A stretch of 64,000 nucleotides of DNA from Microdochium bolleyi (taxonomy: Eukaryota; Ascomycota; Sordariomycetes; Xylariales; Microdochiaceae): positions 1,364,001-1,428,000 of the forward strand of contig KQ964248.1 of NCBI GenBank assembly GCA_001566295.1, written 5' to 3'. The notes below the pieces were generated by a model. The model was given only the letters and a program-made list of their open reading frames with translations. It had not been told where the DNA came from and did not search any database. The position numbers and the translations under genes were made by a program. Positions within the stretch are counted from its first letter, which is position 1. Each line of letters starts with the position of its first letter. Shown here one piece after another: positions 23,501-34,887 of this stretch.

Positions 23501-26500
23501 CTCGCGTGCGCCTGCTGTCTCTATCGGCTGCGCGTCATTCACTTCCACAATGCAGCTCGCTTGCTTGTCGCAAACAGCATATCCCTTCTCAGGGTTTGGG
23601 CCTTTCAGTCGGAGGGAAAGGGGCAGATCGGTCTCGTTCATGCTGCGAAGAAAAGACTCGACTTGCATGGTCTGCGGATTGGCGGTGTGCAGACACTTGG
23701 ACATTTCCCAATTTTTCCGAGTGGGGAGTTCCTCCGCCAGTGGGGTTCTGTCAAACAACCGCTGGCCTCTGCTGGATGATAATGCGGCTTGATAATTAAC
23801 ATGCACGTCTTCTGCCAGGGGTGCGTGGTAGTCCATGGTTGTGTACTCGAGACCGCCTCGACCGCCTCTTGTCAGTGGTCAGGCAGACGAAAGCCCCTGC
23901 TCATGCACGTAATGAAGCGGAACAGGAACCATCTTCTTTGCCCCCTGTGAGATGGATGGAAACGCCCCAGCAGCAAGGGGCAGCCATCCATCGGCCTGGC
24001 AAGTGCCAGTCCCAGAAGAACGATGTACCACATTCAGCGCGGTTTGTCGTGCTCTCTGTAGAGGCTGGCGTCTGTCCTGTGTCACAAGGCGAAAGGGGAA
24101 CTCGGTCACAGCAGTGTGATTCGCCCAGAAAAGAGTCGCTCCGCTGCAAAGCTACCGAGATGGATGGGAGGGGCAGCTGCTGCGGGTGTGGGCTAGATAG
24201 AGGCCAGAAAGGGCCCCCTCCCCTTTCGGGGACAGTGATGGACAGGGGCGGGGGGCAGGATGCGCTTGCGCAGAGCACTGGTGCTGTGCCTGCAGACGAC
24301 ATGGTGCCGGGGTGTCACGATGCCTGCCGTCCTCCAACAAGTCTTTGCACTTGTGCCTGAGCTTGCCTGCCCATCATGATGCCGGGTCCGCCTAGCCCGT
24401 CGAGTTTCTACCGCAATGGGAACACTTGGCAGGCAAATGTTACATCCAGATCGTCGTCCCATGTCGAAGCACACCCGAGGCCGCGCGAGCCATTTCGCGG
24501 GAGTTGCGGTTGCCTGCCTCCCTGCCAAAAATGACAGACCGCCTCTCTGGGTGTTGGGTTGCAGCGAGCTTCTTCCTTGTCTCCATGATGGGTCGGTTAT
24601 TCTCGAAGCATCTGATCCTGCGCTACTTGACCGGTTGTGAAATTTTACTGTTATAGACGCCTCCAGCACGGAGGGCGGCCGGGGCCTCCCAACAAGAGCG
24701 GGATATTGCGCCTTTGCGATTATCTGGGCGGCCTCGGCACCAGCCAGTGGACGGACAGCAGCGCAGTGCATCCACGCTTGCCTATCACGATATGGCCGAT
24801 CCATGGATCTTGCCCACTTGTGGAGAAGAGACTCTGGTGGGGCGCGCGGGCGGAGGATATCGCATGAATCGATCGTCCGTCCCCCAATGGGAGTTTGGAC
24901 CTCTGTGCGGTCGAGCCCCCAAGAACATCCACGTCGTGCGTGACGACCTCGACGCTAGCGAGACCATAGGACAGGTGTGCGACTTCGTCGGCCATCGTTC
25001 GTCGACATGCGTGATCAAGATGCAGCTGGGCAATCTCTGATGCTGTGATCTCTCTGTCACCAGGGAAGTGCCAGCCCAACCCCAGACCTGCGCTCCCGAT
25101 TCTGGCTTACTTTACCGTTTCGAACAAGTGTACCTGTGCAACGGCATGCACGTGGTCACCTGTCGTCGTGCCACCAAAGCACAAAAAAGTCAATCCGACC
25201 CAGCACCGAAAACAAGGCAAAAAAGCCATGCAGCGACAGTCTTAAGACTGCGCTCTTATAACCACCACAACGGCAAACATCGCGGAAGCTTCGTCTCCGT
25301 TGGAGGGCAGGTATAGTCGCCGGGCTGTTATCACTGCAGCACGACGGAGCCTGCTCTTCCTCACCTTCTCCCTTCCTCTTCTGCTTCTATAGTCGAGCTA
25401 TCGTCGATATCAATTGACAGCGAGCGCTCCCAAAAGAGAGCGGACATGTATGCACTGATTGAAATGGCCCCGTCGGACGCACGCGCCGCGTCATCGAGAC
25501 GCCGAGTGGCATCACGAGGGCATCTATCGTTGAACTTGACGCGATATGCAATGCGATGCATGGTGCAATGCCGGAGGAAGACGCCTCCATGTCAGGTCAA
25601 GGTCCGGACAGAATCGCGGAGGAGGAGGTGGTGAACAGTATGCCGGCACCGCTCACGTGGGGAGAGAGACGCAGTAGTGGAGAGTCGGGATGGCGAGAGA
25701 GTTGCTCGAGTTGTCACAAGGGTGGTCATGTGGGGGCAGGAGCTTTTCCCAGCCGTGCGGCTGCTGAACCAGTTGACTTACATCCGATAACCTCCGAGCT
25801 GCACCGGCTCACTCCGACCTCCACATCCACCTCCATCTCCGGATGTGCTTCCACGGGGCCAGAAGACTGGACCAAGCCGCACAACGCACGATGCGTGTCG
25901 AAGCCACAAGCGACGCGTGTCCACGGTCACAAGCTGACGGCAAGAAAACGGTGAAGGGAGTCCGCAGCTCGCACGCCCGGATATGCACTCTGTGGCTCTG
26001 ATTGTGAATCCCAAGCATTTTGCTCTCGGTGACGAACGAACGGGCAACAGGTCCCGACTACCTGCAAAGCACCACACCACCAACTGGTAACAAAGGCAGA
26101 CCTCTCTCACAGCCTGCCCGGCAATTCTTCCAGCTCGCTGCGGGCATCCAGGTTCCTAACTGTGCCTCGCTCCGGGAACAAGAGTCAAACGATGTGTGTG
26201 CGGAACTGCACGCGTGTGGATGCTTTGAGACATCCAGCCTCCTTTCACAAGATCAGCCCATCAGCTTTGCGCTTATGATCACAGCACTTCAGCCTCCCCC
26301 GCTGCACGTAGGGTCACGCAGCAGCCCATCCCCAGAAACTCTATGCGTGCGTGCGCGCTTGTCTGCGCCTTGCGCTCGCTCAATCGCGAAAGTGCCCCCC
26401 GGGGCCTAAAAAGCATGCAAGTGCCGCGCCGCCGGGACAAACGCGCCTCCCCCGTTCATCCCAGCAGCCCATCGCCCGTGTTGTAAGTGCTCCTTAGCGG

Positions 26501-28045
26501 CCTTGCAGCATGCCACAAAAGAGACTCTGGGAACAGAACCACAGCATGTGAGAGGCGGGGTTGCATAGAGTTGGCGGCTTGTTCGTGACGCGGGCGGCAA
26601 AGTCTAAACTATATACAAAGGAATGTACACATTTGGTGGGACTCGGTGGCTGGGGCTGGACGACATACCTGGTTCGTACCATGTACCGGAGACGAGACGA
26701 AATCGCCACGCTTTACACGCAAGAGTCTTGACTATCCCGGTTCCGTGCCTAGCTCGGAAGAGCGAGCAGTCTGGAAGTCGTCCTAGATCGATCAGCCTCA
26801 CAGCACCACACAGCCAGCCATCCAGTCTGCCATCCAGCTAGCCGGGCATTCTACTACTGACCCAGCCCATCTCAGCACAGCTTAGCCTCGCATTCGAGGC
26901 TGTTAGTTATGGTATCCGAGGGCAAGATTACCTTTCCTCTCCTCCCCCTCAGGTCAGCTTCTGCGGACTACACAGTATAAACCCTTGGTTATCCTTGACC
27001 CTGATGCGTGCAAGGACGTGGTTGGCCAAATGGCAGCGATCTCATGTGGTCTGCAACACTTTTCTCCACAAGGTGGCACACATACACGTGCATCCAAATT
27101 TGACAGACAGCGTCGTCAGCGTATGTCAAATCCGTTCTGCTATCTGCAATCGGCGCAGTGGCCGACTCATGTCTGCACATCTCTCTCTCTCTTTGTCTCT
27201 CTCGACACCGAGATCGTCCAAAGGCCCCAATATTCATCAATGTGCTGCACTGGGGAGTAACGCGCGCAAACTGTGGAAACGCTCCAATGGGACAGCAGGA
27301 TCAATAGGAAAGAGGAAAGAGTGGGGCGTTTCTGCTCGGGACGGGGTTCGTTTCTCAGGTCAGAACTCTACGTAGATGAATTGCAATATATTCCCACCTG
27401 AACAACCGAGACGAAAGGACTCGCGCCGCGCGCCCGTGTGAAGGGTCCCCCGTGACTAACCGCCGCCGGCGCATCGCTTAAGCAGAAAAAAGTTGCTAAA
27501 CTGAAACTCGCGAAGGGGGTGGTGAGGGAAGGGGAAGGGGGGGCCCCTTCGCTCGGGGTCGGGTGCCTGGGGTCCGTGTCACATACACGAGCTGGTTGGC
27601 TCAGGGCCTCCCGGCACCAGCCAAGGCCACCCTTGCAAAACGCCCATGCAACGGCGTCAATGCGCACACAAGACACGATTCGAGGCGGCGCACGTTTTCG
27701 GGCCAGCACCAGCAGCAGCAGCATAGCACGGCAGGAGGTGGCCCGAAGGGATCGGAGACAAGAAGAGTGTTTCTTTGTTTCGTTCTCTGATCGCGGTGGA
27801 TCATATTCTTTGTATTGTTTCGAGGCCGTGATATAGACATGGCCGCGTCATGTTTCCTCATCCTGAACGCCGTGGTAAAACAATGTAGATTAATCCGCCC
27901 GTGTAGCCCTGGGTATGTAGTGTAAATCAATGCAACGCCGTCCATTGACCTTGGGAATATGACCGACAACGCCTCGCAGTAAATCAATGCTGGTAATGAT
28001 AGTGGGGAGAATGAGAGTGTGTTTGTCGTCCTGGACGATGCGAGG
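20574..28045. other. 7.5-kb gene-poor region
   Basis: I found no gene that I can support in this stretch. Open frames are short, overlap on both strands and lack domains or consensus splice joins. It contains a 13-bp tandem repeat (22471-22561), purine-rich tracts near 21.16 and 27.53 kb, and the probable 3' UTR of the minus-strand gene that ends at 28046. An open minus-strand stretch near 23.45-23.84 kb is moderately protein-like but has no start context or partner exon. Confidence 0.55.
22471..22561. repeat. Seven tandem copies of a 13-bp unit
   Basis: The unit CTCGACACCCAAT repeats head to tail seven times. The first six copies are identical and the last has one change (CCGAT for CCAAT). 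The array spans 91 bp and lies in non-coding DNA. As 13 is not a multiple of three, it would cycle through all frames if translated. Copies are identical, so it is probably a recent and variable minisatellite. Confidence 0.95.
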
Positions 28046-29074
28046 TCAAATCTTGAGACTTGAGCGCCGCTGCTTTTTGAGCCCGGAGAGCAGCCCACGC
28101 TTCGCTGGCGCGGGACTTGCAGGAGCAATCGGGGCGAGGGGAACTGTTTGTGTTTTCGAGCGAGTGTGTGTCTTGGTGAGAGTGTTTGGGGCGGGTGCTG
28201 CATCGGGTTCTGGGGAAGACTCCTCGGGGCTGTGGGTAAAGAAGTTGCTGAGGGTCATCATCGAGCCATTACGTGTGTGCAGAGAGCTCAGGTTGTCGCG
28301 AGGAGAATCTTTCAGGTTCGCCCGGCTGCGCTTCCGCACGAGGCTCAGGGACTTTTGAAACCGGGACAGGACCGCAGTAGGAGTCTTTGGGGTCACGGTA
28401 GAGTCCATGCTGTCCTCGTCGATGGTGCGCTCGTTCTGGAACTGGTTGCTTGCGCACGGGTCCGTGTTCAGGAACGACGGCCGGGCCTTGATCAGGCTGC
28501 TGTGGCGTGGCGCAAAGCTGGCCCTGCTGGGCGAGCGCAGAGGAATCTGGGGTCGCTGGAGGGCTGGTGGCGCGGAGAATGTCTTGCTCTTGGGCGACAA
28601 CTCCACAATCGACGGTCTGCCGACGAAAACAACCGAGACAACGCGTGCAGTCACCTCGCGGCTCAGAGACTTTTCCGAAACGGGAGAGCTCGATGTGGAC
28701 GCGGGCGACTCAAGCAGGTCGTCGTCGTCGTCTTCATCAAGGTCCATTTCTTCCGCTGAGAAGTCGTCTGCGGAAGAAGAGGCGTCTTCTTCAGAAGAGA
28801 GGTAGACGTCATGCGGCGTGCTGATTGAGTCCGTAGCAGACTTGATCGAGTCGAGGCGGAGGTTATCGAGGAACTTAGACGTCCGGAGCGTGCTGCGCTG
28901 GGGGAGGGCTGGTGTGGCCGTCGCAAGGTTGGACTCGCGGAGGTTCTTTGTGCTGAGGATGTGGGCATCTTGGATGATGGATTGGTCGTCCATGTCGGCG
29001 AGCTGGTCGAGCAGGGAATCGTCCTGCGCTTCCGTCGTCCTCGCCGGTGTTTCGTTGTGTCGTTGATGGGACAT
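28046..29074 (-). CDS. Hypothetical acidic, probably disordered protein
   Basis: This single-exon gene encodes 342 residues from ATG at 29074 (MSHQRHNETPARTTEAQDD). The frame stays open further upstream but without an ATG. The sequence has helical acidic start residues (LLDQLADMDDQSIIQDAHIL), a strongly acidic Ser/Asp/Glu block at about residues 90-125, and a short hydrophobic strand ARVVSVVFVGRPSIVELSP. A long Ser/Pro/Arg-rich region follows, and the end is basic (GLLSGLKKQRRSSLKI). I do not recognise a domain. Composition suggests an intrinsically disordered, phosphorylated, possibly nuclear protein. It stands alone between two gene-poor blocks of 7.5 and 9.6 kb. A missed intron or upstream exon is possible. 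Confidence 0.7.
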   Translation of the reverse strand: MSHQRHNETPARTTEAQDDSLLDQLADMDDQSIIQDAHILSTKNLRESNLATATPALPQRSTLRTSKFLDNLRLDSIKSATDSISTPHDVYLSSEEDASSSADDFSAEEMDLDEDDDDDLLESPASTSSSPVSEKSLSREVTARVVSVVFVGRPSIVELSPKSKTFSAPPALQRPQIPLRSPSRASFAPRHSSLIKARPSFLNTDPCASNQFQNERTIDEDSMDSTVTPKTPTAVLSRFQKSLSLVRKRSRANLKDSPRDNLSSLHTRNGSMMTLSNFFTHSPEESSPEPDAAPAPNTLTKTHTRSKTQTVPLAPIAPASPAPAKRGLLSGLKKQRRSSLKI

Positions 29075-32000
29075 GCTGTGGTGCGAGGCCGCCGTCTGAG
29101 GCCGCAGTGGGTGGTCGAGTGTCTTTGTAGGGTGCAGATACCGGGATGGCAGAGACGATGGCTGGCTCTGCGGTGCGTATGAGGAAGGAGTGCAGTTGTG
29201 CAGGTTGTCTGTGGGCGAGTCTTGAGTGAAGCAAGCTCTCAGCTCTGGAGCGTGGGAGAGGCGGGTGGTGGCATGGGATATAGTCGTCCGGAGTTGGGAG
29301 GGCGAGGGCCCTGCTCGGGCACACACCCACTCCACCTTGACGCCATGTCACGGAGACCCCAGCTGCGCTTGGCGCAAAAAGAGCATGGGGCGGGCTAGGG
29401 TAGCGCATCCTGGCCGATCGACCCCGGCCCCCTGCCACGGCGCTCTGCAAAGTCCCTTCCCCACCCCTCCCGACAGACAACCTTGGCAGGAGCGGCCGAT
29501 CATGGCCCGCATAAATGCATCTCGGACACATGCACCTACGCAGTACTCTGCAAACTGGCAGTCCCGCCACGCCGCATCCGGCACAGGCGACACGCTTGTT
29601 CACGTTCACGGCAGGTGTGGTCAAAGTACCTGTGCCTCCTCCATCTTCAGGTTGCCTCCATCTACCTGCCTTACGCTGCTGCTCATCGAGAATCCGCCCG
29701 CATCTCCACGACGCCTTGCTCGTTCGCTGGACGACTCCTTGTGCCCAGGCCCTCACAGAGCAGTTCGCGTGGGGATGGACCGCAAATACGTGTTTCAAGC
29801 CTCCTCGCGCATGGGATTCCCATTTCCACCCGCCCGGGCTTGGACGGCCAGAGCGCGTCTATTGCGCTAGAGATCCTCGATGCCCACCATGGACTCATGG
29901 AGCTGCCTTGCTTCGGCACTTCACGTCAGTGTGTACGCCGTGATGGATCCCTTGCTGAACTCTATCGCAACTCTCGACCCAAGGAGCCGACGACCTAGTG
30001 GCTGCATTGACTCTGCCCAACAACCTACACCAGTCTGTGTCCTCCACCTGCCACACATGGGTCTAGGGTCACTAGCACAGATGCAACATCTGCATTTGCA
30101 TTTGCACTCTCTCCAGCGATCGGATTGTATTCCAGCACATATTTCTGCTTGCTTGCTCTGCTCGAGGAGCCTCCTCGTGACCACAAAGCGGGCTGCTTGA
30201 CGATCCAGGCCCGAGCCACTTGTTGTTTTTACGGTGAGCCGCACACTACCACTTCCGTTGATTGCTCAGACTCGCCTTTTTGCTTGCACACCACGGCCAA
30301 CCAACAACAGTCTGTGTGGCAGCGGAGTGCAGGTGTCTGCCCCTCGCGGCGTGGGCCATGGTCAAGGGCCGGAAATGGCATAACCCGGCCATTCTGCCTT
30401 TGGTGCCTTACAGATCACAACTGCCAGCCAGCTACCGGGTCAAGCCATAGACTTGTGCCTCGTGCCGCTCATCGTTTCCACCGGCGGCTCTCCTGTCGAA
30501 TTCTATTTCCGCATCATCGCCTCCAGCCTCAGTGTCAGCATGATCAGCCATGATCCCTGTCGTGATCGTCTTAGCCTCACCACGGTCCCCGAATGTGGAG
30601 ATCATAATCCTGCACTTGGATTCGTCTTTCCATCTGAGAAGCAATACTCCCGTCAGCTGTTGGTAGGTTTCGGGCATCCGACGAGTGAGCACCACGCCGG
30701 AGCAATGTTCCACGTAGATCGGGTAGGAGGCGATCTGCAGACAACATCACCCCAATACATGACCCCGGTATTCCTTTAATCCTTCACGTTGGCTGCCCCT
30801 TTAAACGACGCAGTACTCCGAGGATCAAGAAGCCAGATCAGAGATCGACCCATCCCACCATTGAATCAGCTGGGCGAAATCCTGCTGACACTATTTCGGG
30901 GCCAGTTGACCTGCTCAGCCTGTCTAATTGTTACCAAGGTTGGCTTACTGTCTCAGCTCCACCGAGAAGTGAGCCCTGTTTACCGATCGTCCCACACAAC
31001 CGAGAACAGCATCACGGCTACAATGAAACAAGAGAGTGAGCCGCAGCCCAGAGTGTCAGTTGGCAGTCCTCACGACAGGGCTGTAAGTTTGTATCGAGAG
31101 GCATGGACTGGCATTGTTGCTCACGGGCCACGAGCTAGGAGGATACGGCCGTCCATGCGGCTCGAACTTAGGTTGGGCCTGTGCTGTGCGAGTCGGGCTC
31201 CACAAAACGTTTCCTCGTCTGGTCCCGTGTCAGGTGGTGGTGCTCGCCCTAGAATTAATTGGCTTCTGGTCCGGATGTTTCAGATAACGGCAATTGTCTG
31301 TTAGCGAGCGTTGCGCCGCAGCGCACATTGCCCTTCATTACAACTACACGGAACTCATCAGTCAGACAGACCCAAAGCAGGGACCAGGTTCGGGGCACTG
31401 GCGGGTGCTGGCCCACTGCCGGCGGTCCGCTGGCTGTCACTTACACCGAGGAGGCATTGACAGTTGTTCTGTGGCCCTTTCCACCCGTCGCTCTCCCTTG
31501 ATCGCCGGGCACGAAGACTCGATAGTCGAATAGCATCGCTGCCGGGCTTGTCGGCCGGCACCAGCAAGATGACCTGGATTCTTGCTGCTTCCATTCGAGG
31601 GTGGTGACTTACGAGCAGGGGTCTGGCTTGTTCTGTTGCATCACGCTGGCCGCAGGTTCCACAAGTCCAGAGTCGTCCCTGCCCAAGCCCAACAGCCGAC
31701 TTACGTCATCTCGCAACCAGACTTCCAGGTGGCCGGCAACCCAGCTTGTGCATTCCTGAGCATGGAGGGGTTGGTTGGTCGCTCGATGCAGCGCAATTGC
31801 CATGACTGCGCGGGCATCACCTCTCGAGAGTGCAGTCTGCGCCCTCCACCGACCGCTCAGTAGCCCGCGGTGTGATGCTAAGAGATGACATTGTCTCAAC
31901 GGGCAGCCACCAGTTCGTCCACGACTAGTGCCAACCCTGCCCTGACAGGTTTCTGCTTGCATCTCGGTCTGGTCTTTGTACGGTTGCGTCAGTTTTGTCA

Positions 32001-33103
32001 ACGCAACTCCCTCCCGGCCGCCACGGAGGGGTCCTGCCGTTGTCCATGTACCCTGGCGTCATCGAGCCGGGCCCTGCATCCATCGCCCGCGATCCCACCG
32101 TGGTGGCGGCTGCTCCTGCTGCACAAGACCGCCGGGCGCACGAGTCACAGGCTGCAGGGCAGGGCGGGCACAACTCGAGCTTGTCGTCCCTTGCGCCGTG
32201 GCGACGCAGTCGCCCTGCTCTCTGCTAGGCTACGTGCCGTGAAGGATTTATCCCGCCTCTTGAGTAGCTTAGGTACTTGGGTAGGTTTGACTCCTTGATC
32301 AGCACAAATGGTGCCCGAGCCGGCCAACCCGGGATGATCCTCTTCTGCCTATATTCCGTGGTATATTCCCGCCGTCTCTTTGCAGCAGAGACAGAGAAGG
32401 AGAGAGAGAGAGGTTGGCCGAGTTTGAGTGAGGCTAACAGCGTTGCGTTTACGTTGCCGATCGCCACGAGGAAGCAGACCAGGGGGGGGTGGGGGTAAAA
32501 CCTCAAAACCCCCCTGCCAAATCCAGGAATTCCTGATTCCCCGAATTCAGGGTCTCGTCATTGATCGTCAGCCAGCTCACTCTGCGGATGACGCACGGGG
32601 TACATGCGAGCTGACGCGCGAACACACACACACACCAAAGGTTGTGGATGCTGTTTTCTTGAATGAGGGAAACAAGAAAGGGGTTTTTTTTTCATGTGAA
32701 TGGGCAGGGTAGGAAGCAGGACTCCTACCCACCTCACTTTGCCGTGGTGAAAGATGCATGCATCCCTTGGCCTTGGCGGACCCTGGGCAGCCACGCCAGC
32801 AACAACCACTTAACAAGTAAATATCTAGTTGGCGGAAAACCTTATACACAACAATGCTTGGTGAGCTACACCGATAGTGTCATCTTCACCGACGTCCCCC
32901 CCGTTTTGTCTCGGCCACAAAACACGACGAAAGCAGAGAAAGACCCGCAAGCAAGAGCACTGCATTCGCCGCTGACGCCGCAGAGCGAGCGGCTGAATGC
33001 AGGACAGTCACGGGCACAAGAGGGAGAGAGGCTGACCGCACGCCGCGCAAGAAAGAGAGCCAAGCGTGCCTGCCTGTAAGCCTCAGCCGGGCGGACTAGC
33101 AAA

Positions 33104-33124
33104 GGGGAGGGAGGGGAGGGGAGG
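33104..33124 (+). other. Putative G-quadruplex tract
   Basis: Runs of four, three, four and four G are each separated by a single A (GGGGAGGGAGGGGAGGGG). This meets the simple rule for an intramolecular G-quadruplex with one-base loops on the plus strand. It lies in non-coding DNA. Confidence 0.75.
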
Positions 33125-33227
33125 TGAGACATTGTGTGCGTCTGCATGTGCATGTATGCATGTAAGTATGTAAGTCTGTTACCCAGTAATACCAAGTCAT
33201 CCGGACACCCCAATGTATTTGGTGCTG

Positions 33228-33247
33228 TTTCGTTTCGTTTCGTTTCG
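33228..33247. repeat. Four tandem TTTCG units
   Basis: A perfect 5-bp microsatellite of four copies in non-coding DNA. Confidence 0.9.
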
Positions 33248-33547
33248 TTCTGGTTTAGATTTTAATGCAGGGCCAGGGCGGGCTGGTGTGGGAGATAAAG
33301 TGCGGAGAGGTGGGACGTGCATTAGTGTGCGACAGAAGGCGGGCAGTGAAGTGTATTTCTACACGTACGTAAGCTGCTCCCGATTGGACTTGTAGAATCC
33401 ATGTATCAAAGGATTCGGGGGATGAATTGGGGAAATCCGGGTTATGGGGAGGGGGGAGTGAATATTGCAACCAAGTCAAGTAGAGGGTTCCCGAGTGCTG
33501 TAGGCCGACTCTGGGCCTGTTCGGTCTCTCTGAGATGATAACCCGGG

Positions 33548-33804
33548 TCAGATACATACATGGAGATGGACGATGTTCCCGGCGCGGTGGTGTGCCTCTT
33601 CTTGGCTGGGGATCGCTTCTCGTAGATCCAATAATAGGGGTTTTCTTCTAGGGTCCTTTTCACGTGCCTTTGCGATGCTTACCGGGGCTGTGTGCCAGTC
33701 TGTGATGCTGGGAGTCTCAAGGTATTCGGTCTTTGCGCGGTTTCTGATGTTTGTACATCCTTGCCGGCACGCAGTCGTGTCCAGAGGGGGTCAGAGGAGG
33801 CCAT
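33548..33804 (-). CDS. Possible small gene with strong start context, structure unresolved
   Basis: The minus strand has an ATG at 33804 in a near-ideal fungal context (CACCAAAATGG) and reads MASSDPLWTRLRAGKD. That frame closes about 40 codons later. A second frame, open across the same place, reads SIAKAREKDPRRKPLLLDLR then EAIPSQEEAHHRAGNIVHLH and stops at 33548. Two joins are possible: a GC-AG intron starting GCAAGG with acceptor ATCACAG, or a GT-AG intron from GTAAGC to CCCCAG. A further donor GTATGT follows the codons for VHLH, so more exons may exist downstream. I do not recognise the protein. It may equally be non-coding. Confidence 0.28.
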
Positions 33805-34641
33805 TTTGGTGGGAGTTAGTATGCTTGAATGCAGCAAAGCAAGGTTGTGTTTTTGTTGGTCTTTCTTAGTCCCGCAGGGTTGCAGCGGTTGGTGCCGAGA
33901 AGTAAGCTGGTCCGTTGCTGTATAGATCGGTGGACCGGTTGGCAATGCTGAGGACTGGGGGCCATTGGTTGTACGCAACTGACCCTTGATACTCTCGAAT
34001 CGTGCTTGTCCTCGAATCATTTTCAGCCTTTGGAGTGGTGGCTCAGAGGACAGAATATCGGTATTACATGACTACAGTCCCTGCCTGCCTGAGCCTTGGT
34101 ATAGTGCCGTGCCGTCAGGTTTTCGGGGCACATGGCCCTTGTTACGAATCTAAGTTCGAGAGGATCCAACGATGGCGGCCATCACGAGCAGGGTTGACAA
34201 GAAGAATTCGTTGGTCCCTATCTCAAAGCTACCGTCGGTAGCGGCATTCGGTCAACTAGTCACAGATCCTTCAAGCCGTCCTTTCACTTCGTAATGAGGG
34301 TACCACAGATGTCTGCGGAGGCACAGCGACTACGGGGACCTGCGAAACTGAAACAGCTGTCAGTTGGGTAGACTCCATGGGCCCCATGGTTCTATCACTA
34401 CCTGCAAGTGATTCGAGATGCGCGTCTCGAACTCACAGCTTTTGAACAGCATGAGCAAAGTCGCGAGGATCAAGTTATTCTTGGGGGGCAACAACTCTCT
34501 GGGAAGTGGGAAAACACCAGCGTGTCTGAACGGAGTAGAGTCGGGGCTGGCGGGGATGCCTGCTCGCATGTCGTGACTCGGCCATCATACATCATAACAC
34601 CTTCCGACCCCAGTAGAAGTTACTTCGCCACGCCGGAGGGA

Positions 34642-34657
34642 GGAAGGAAGGAAGGAA
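34642..34657. repeat. Short GGAA microsatellite
   Basis: Four perfect GGAA units inside a longer purine-rich tract in non-coding DNA. Confidence 0.85.
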
Positions 34658-34836
34658 GAATCACGGCGCAGTCTGTGTGGAGTATCACCAACAGCGCGAC
34701 CACTGTTTTTTCGGGGACCCCTCACAAGGGTCGAAGCTTTGGGTGTGAATTCAGTGTTTGCGTTACTTGCATATTCCTCTCCGACTGCTGTCCGAAAGAC
34801 ATCTCTTGAGGCGGTGGCCGTCTGTGGCCGATGTCG

Positions 34837-34837
<1 letters not shown>

Positions 34838-34886
<49 letters not shown>
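34838..34886. repeat. (TG)n dinucleotide microsatellite
   Basis: About 24 uninterrupted TG/GT units span 49 bp. It is the longest simple repeat in the window and should be length-polymorphic. Confidence 0.97.

Positions 34887-34887
<1 letters not shown>

Noticed and set aside
23450..23836. Minus-strand open frame of 128 codons
   Set aside because: Composition is moderately protein-like, but the plus strand is open as well, there is no convincing start context, and no partner exon was found.
31023..31083. ATG followed by 20 codons and a perfect GTAAGT donor
   Set aside because: The best acceptor gives a 30-residue peptide with no conservation I can recognise. A single good splice site is expected by chance in 10 kb.
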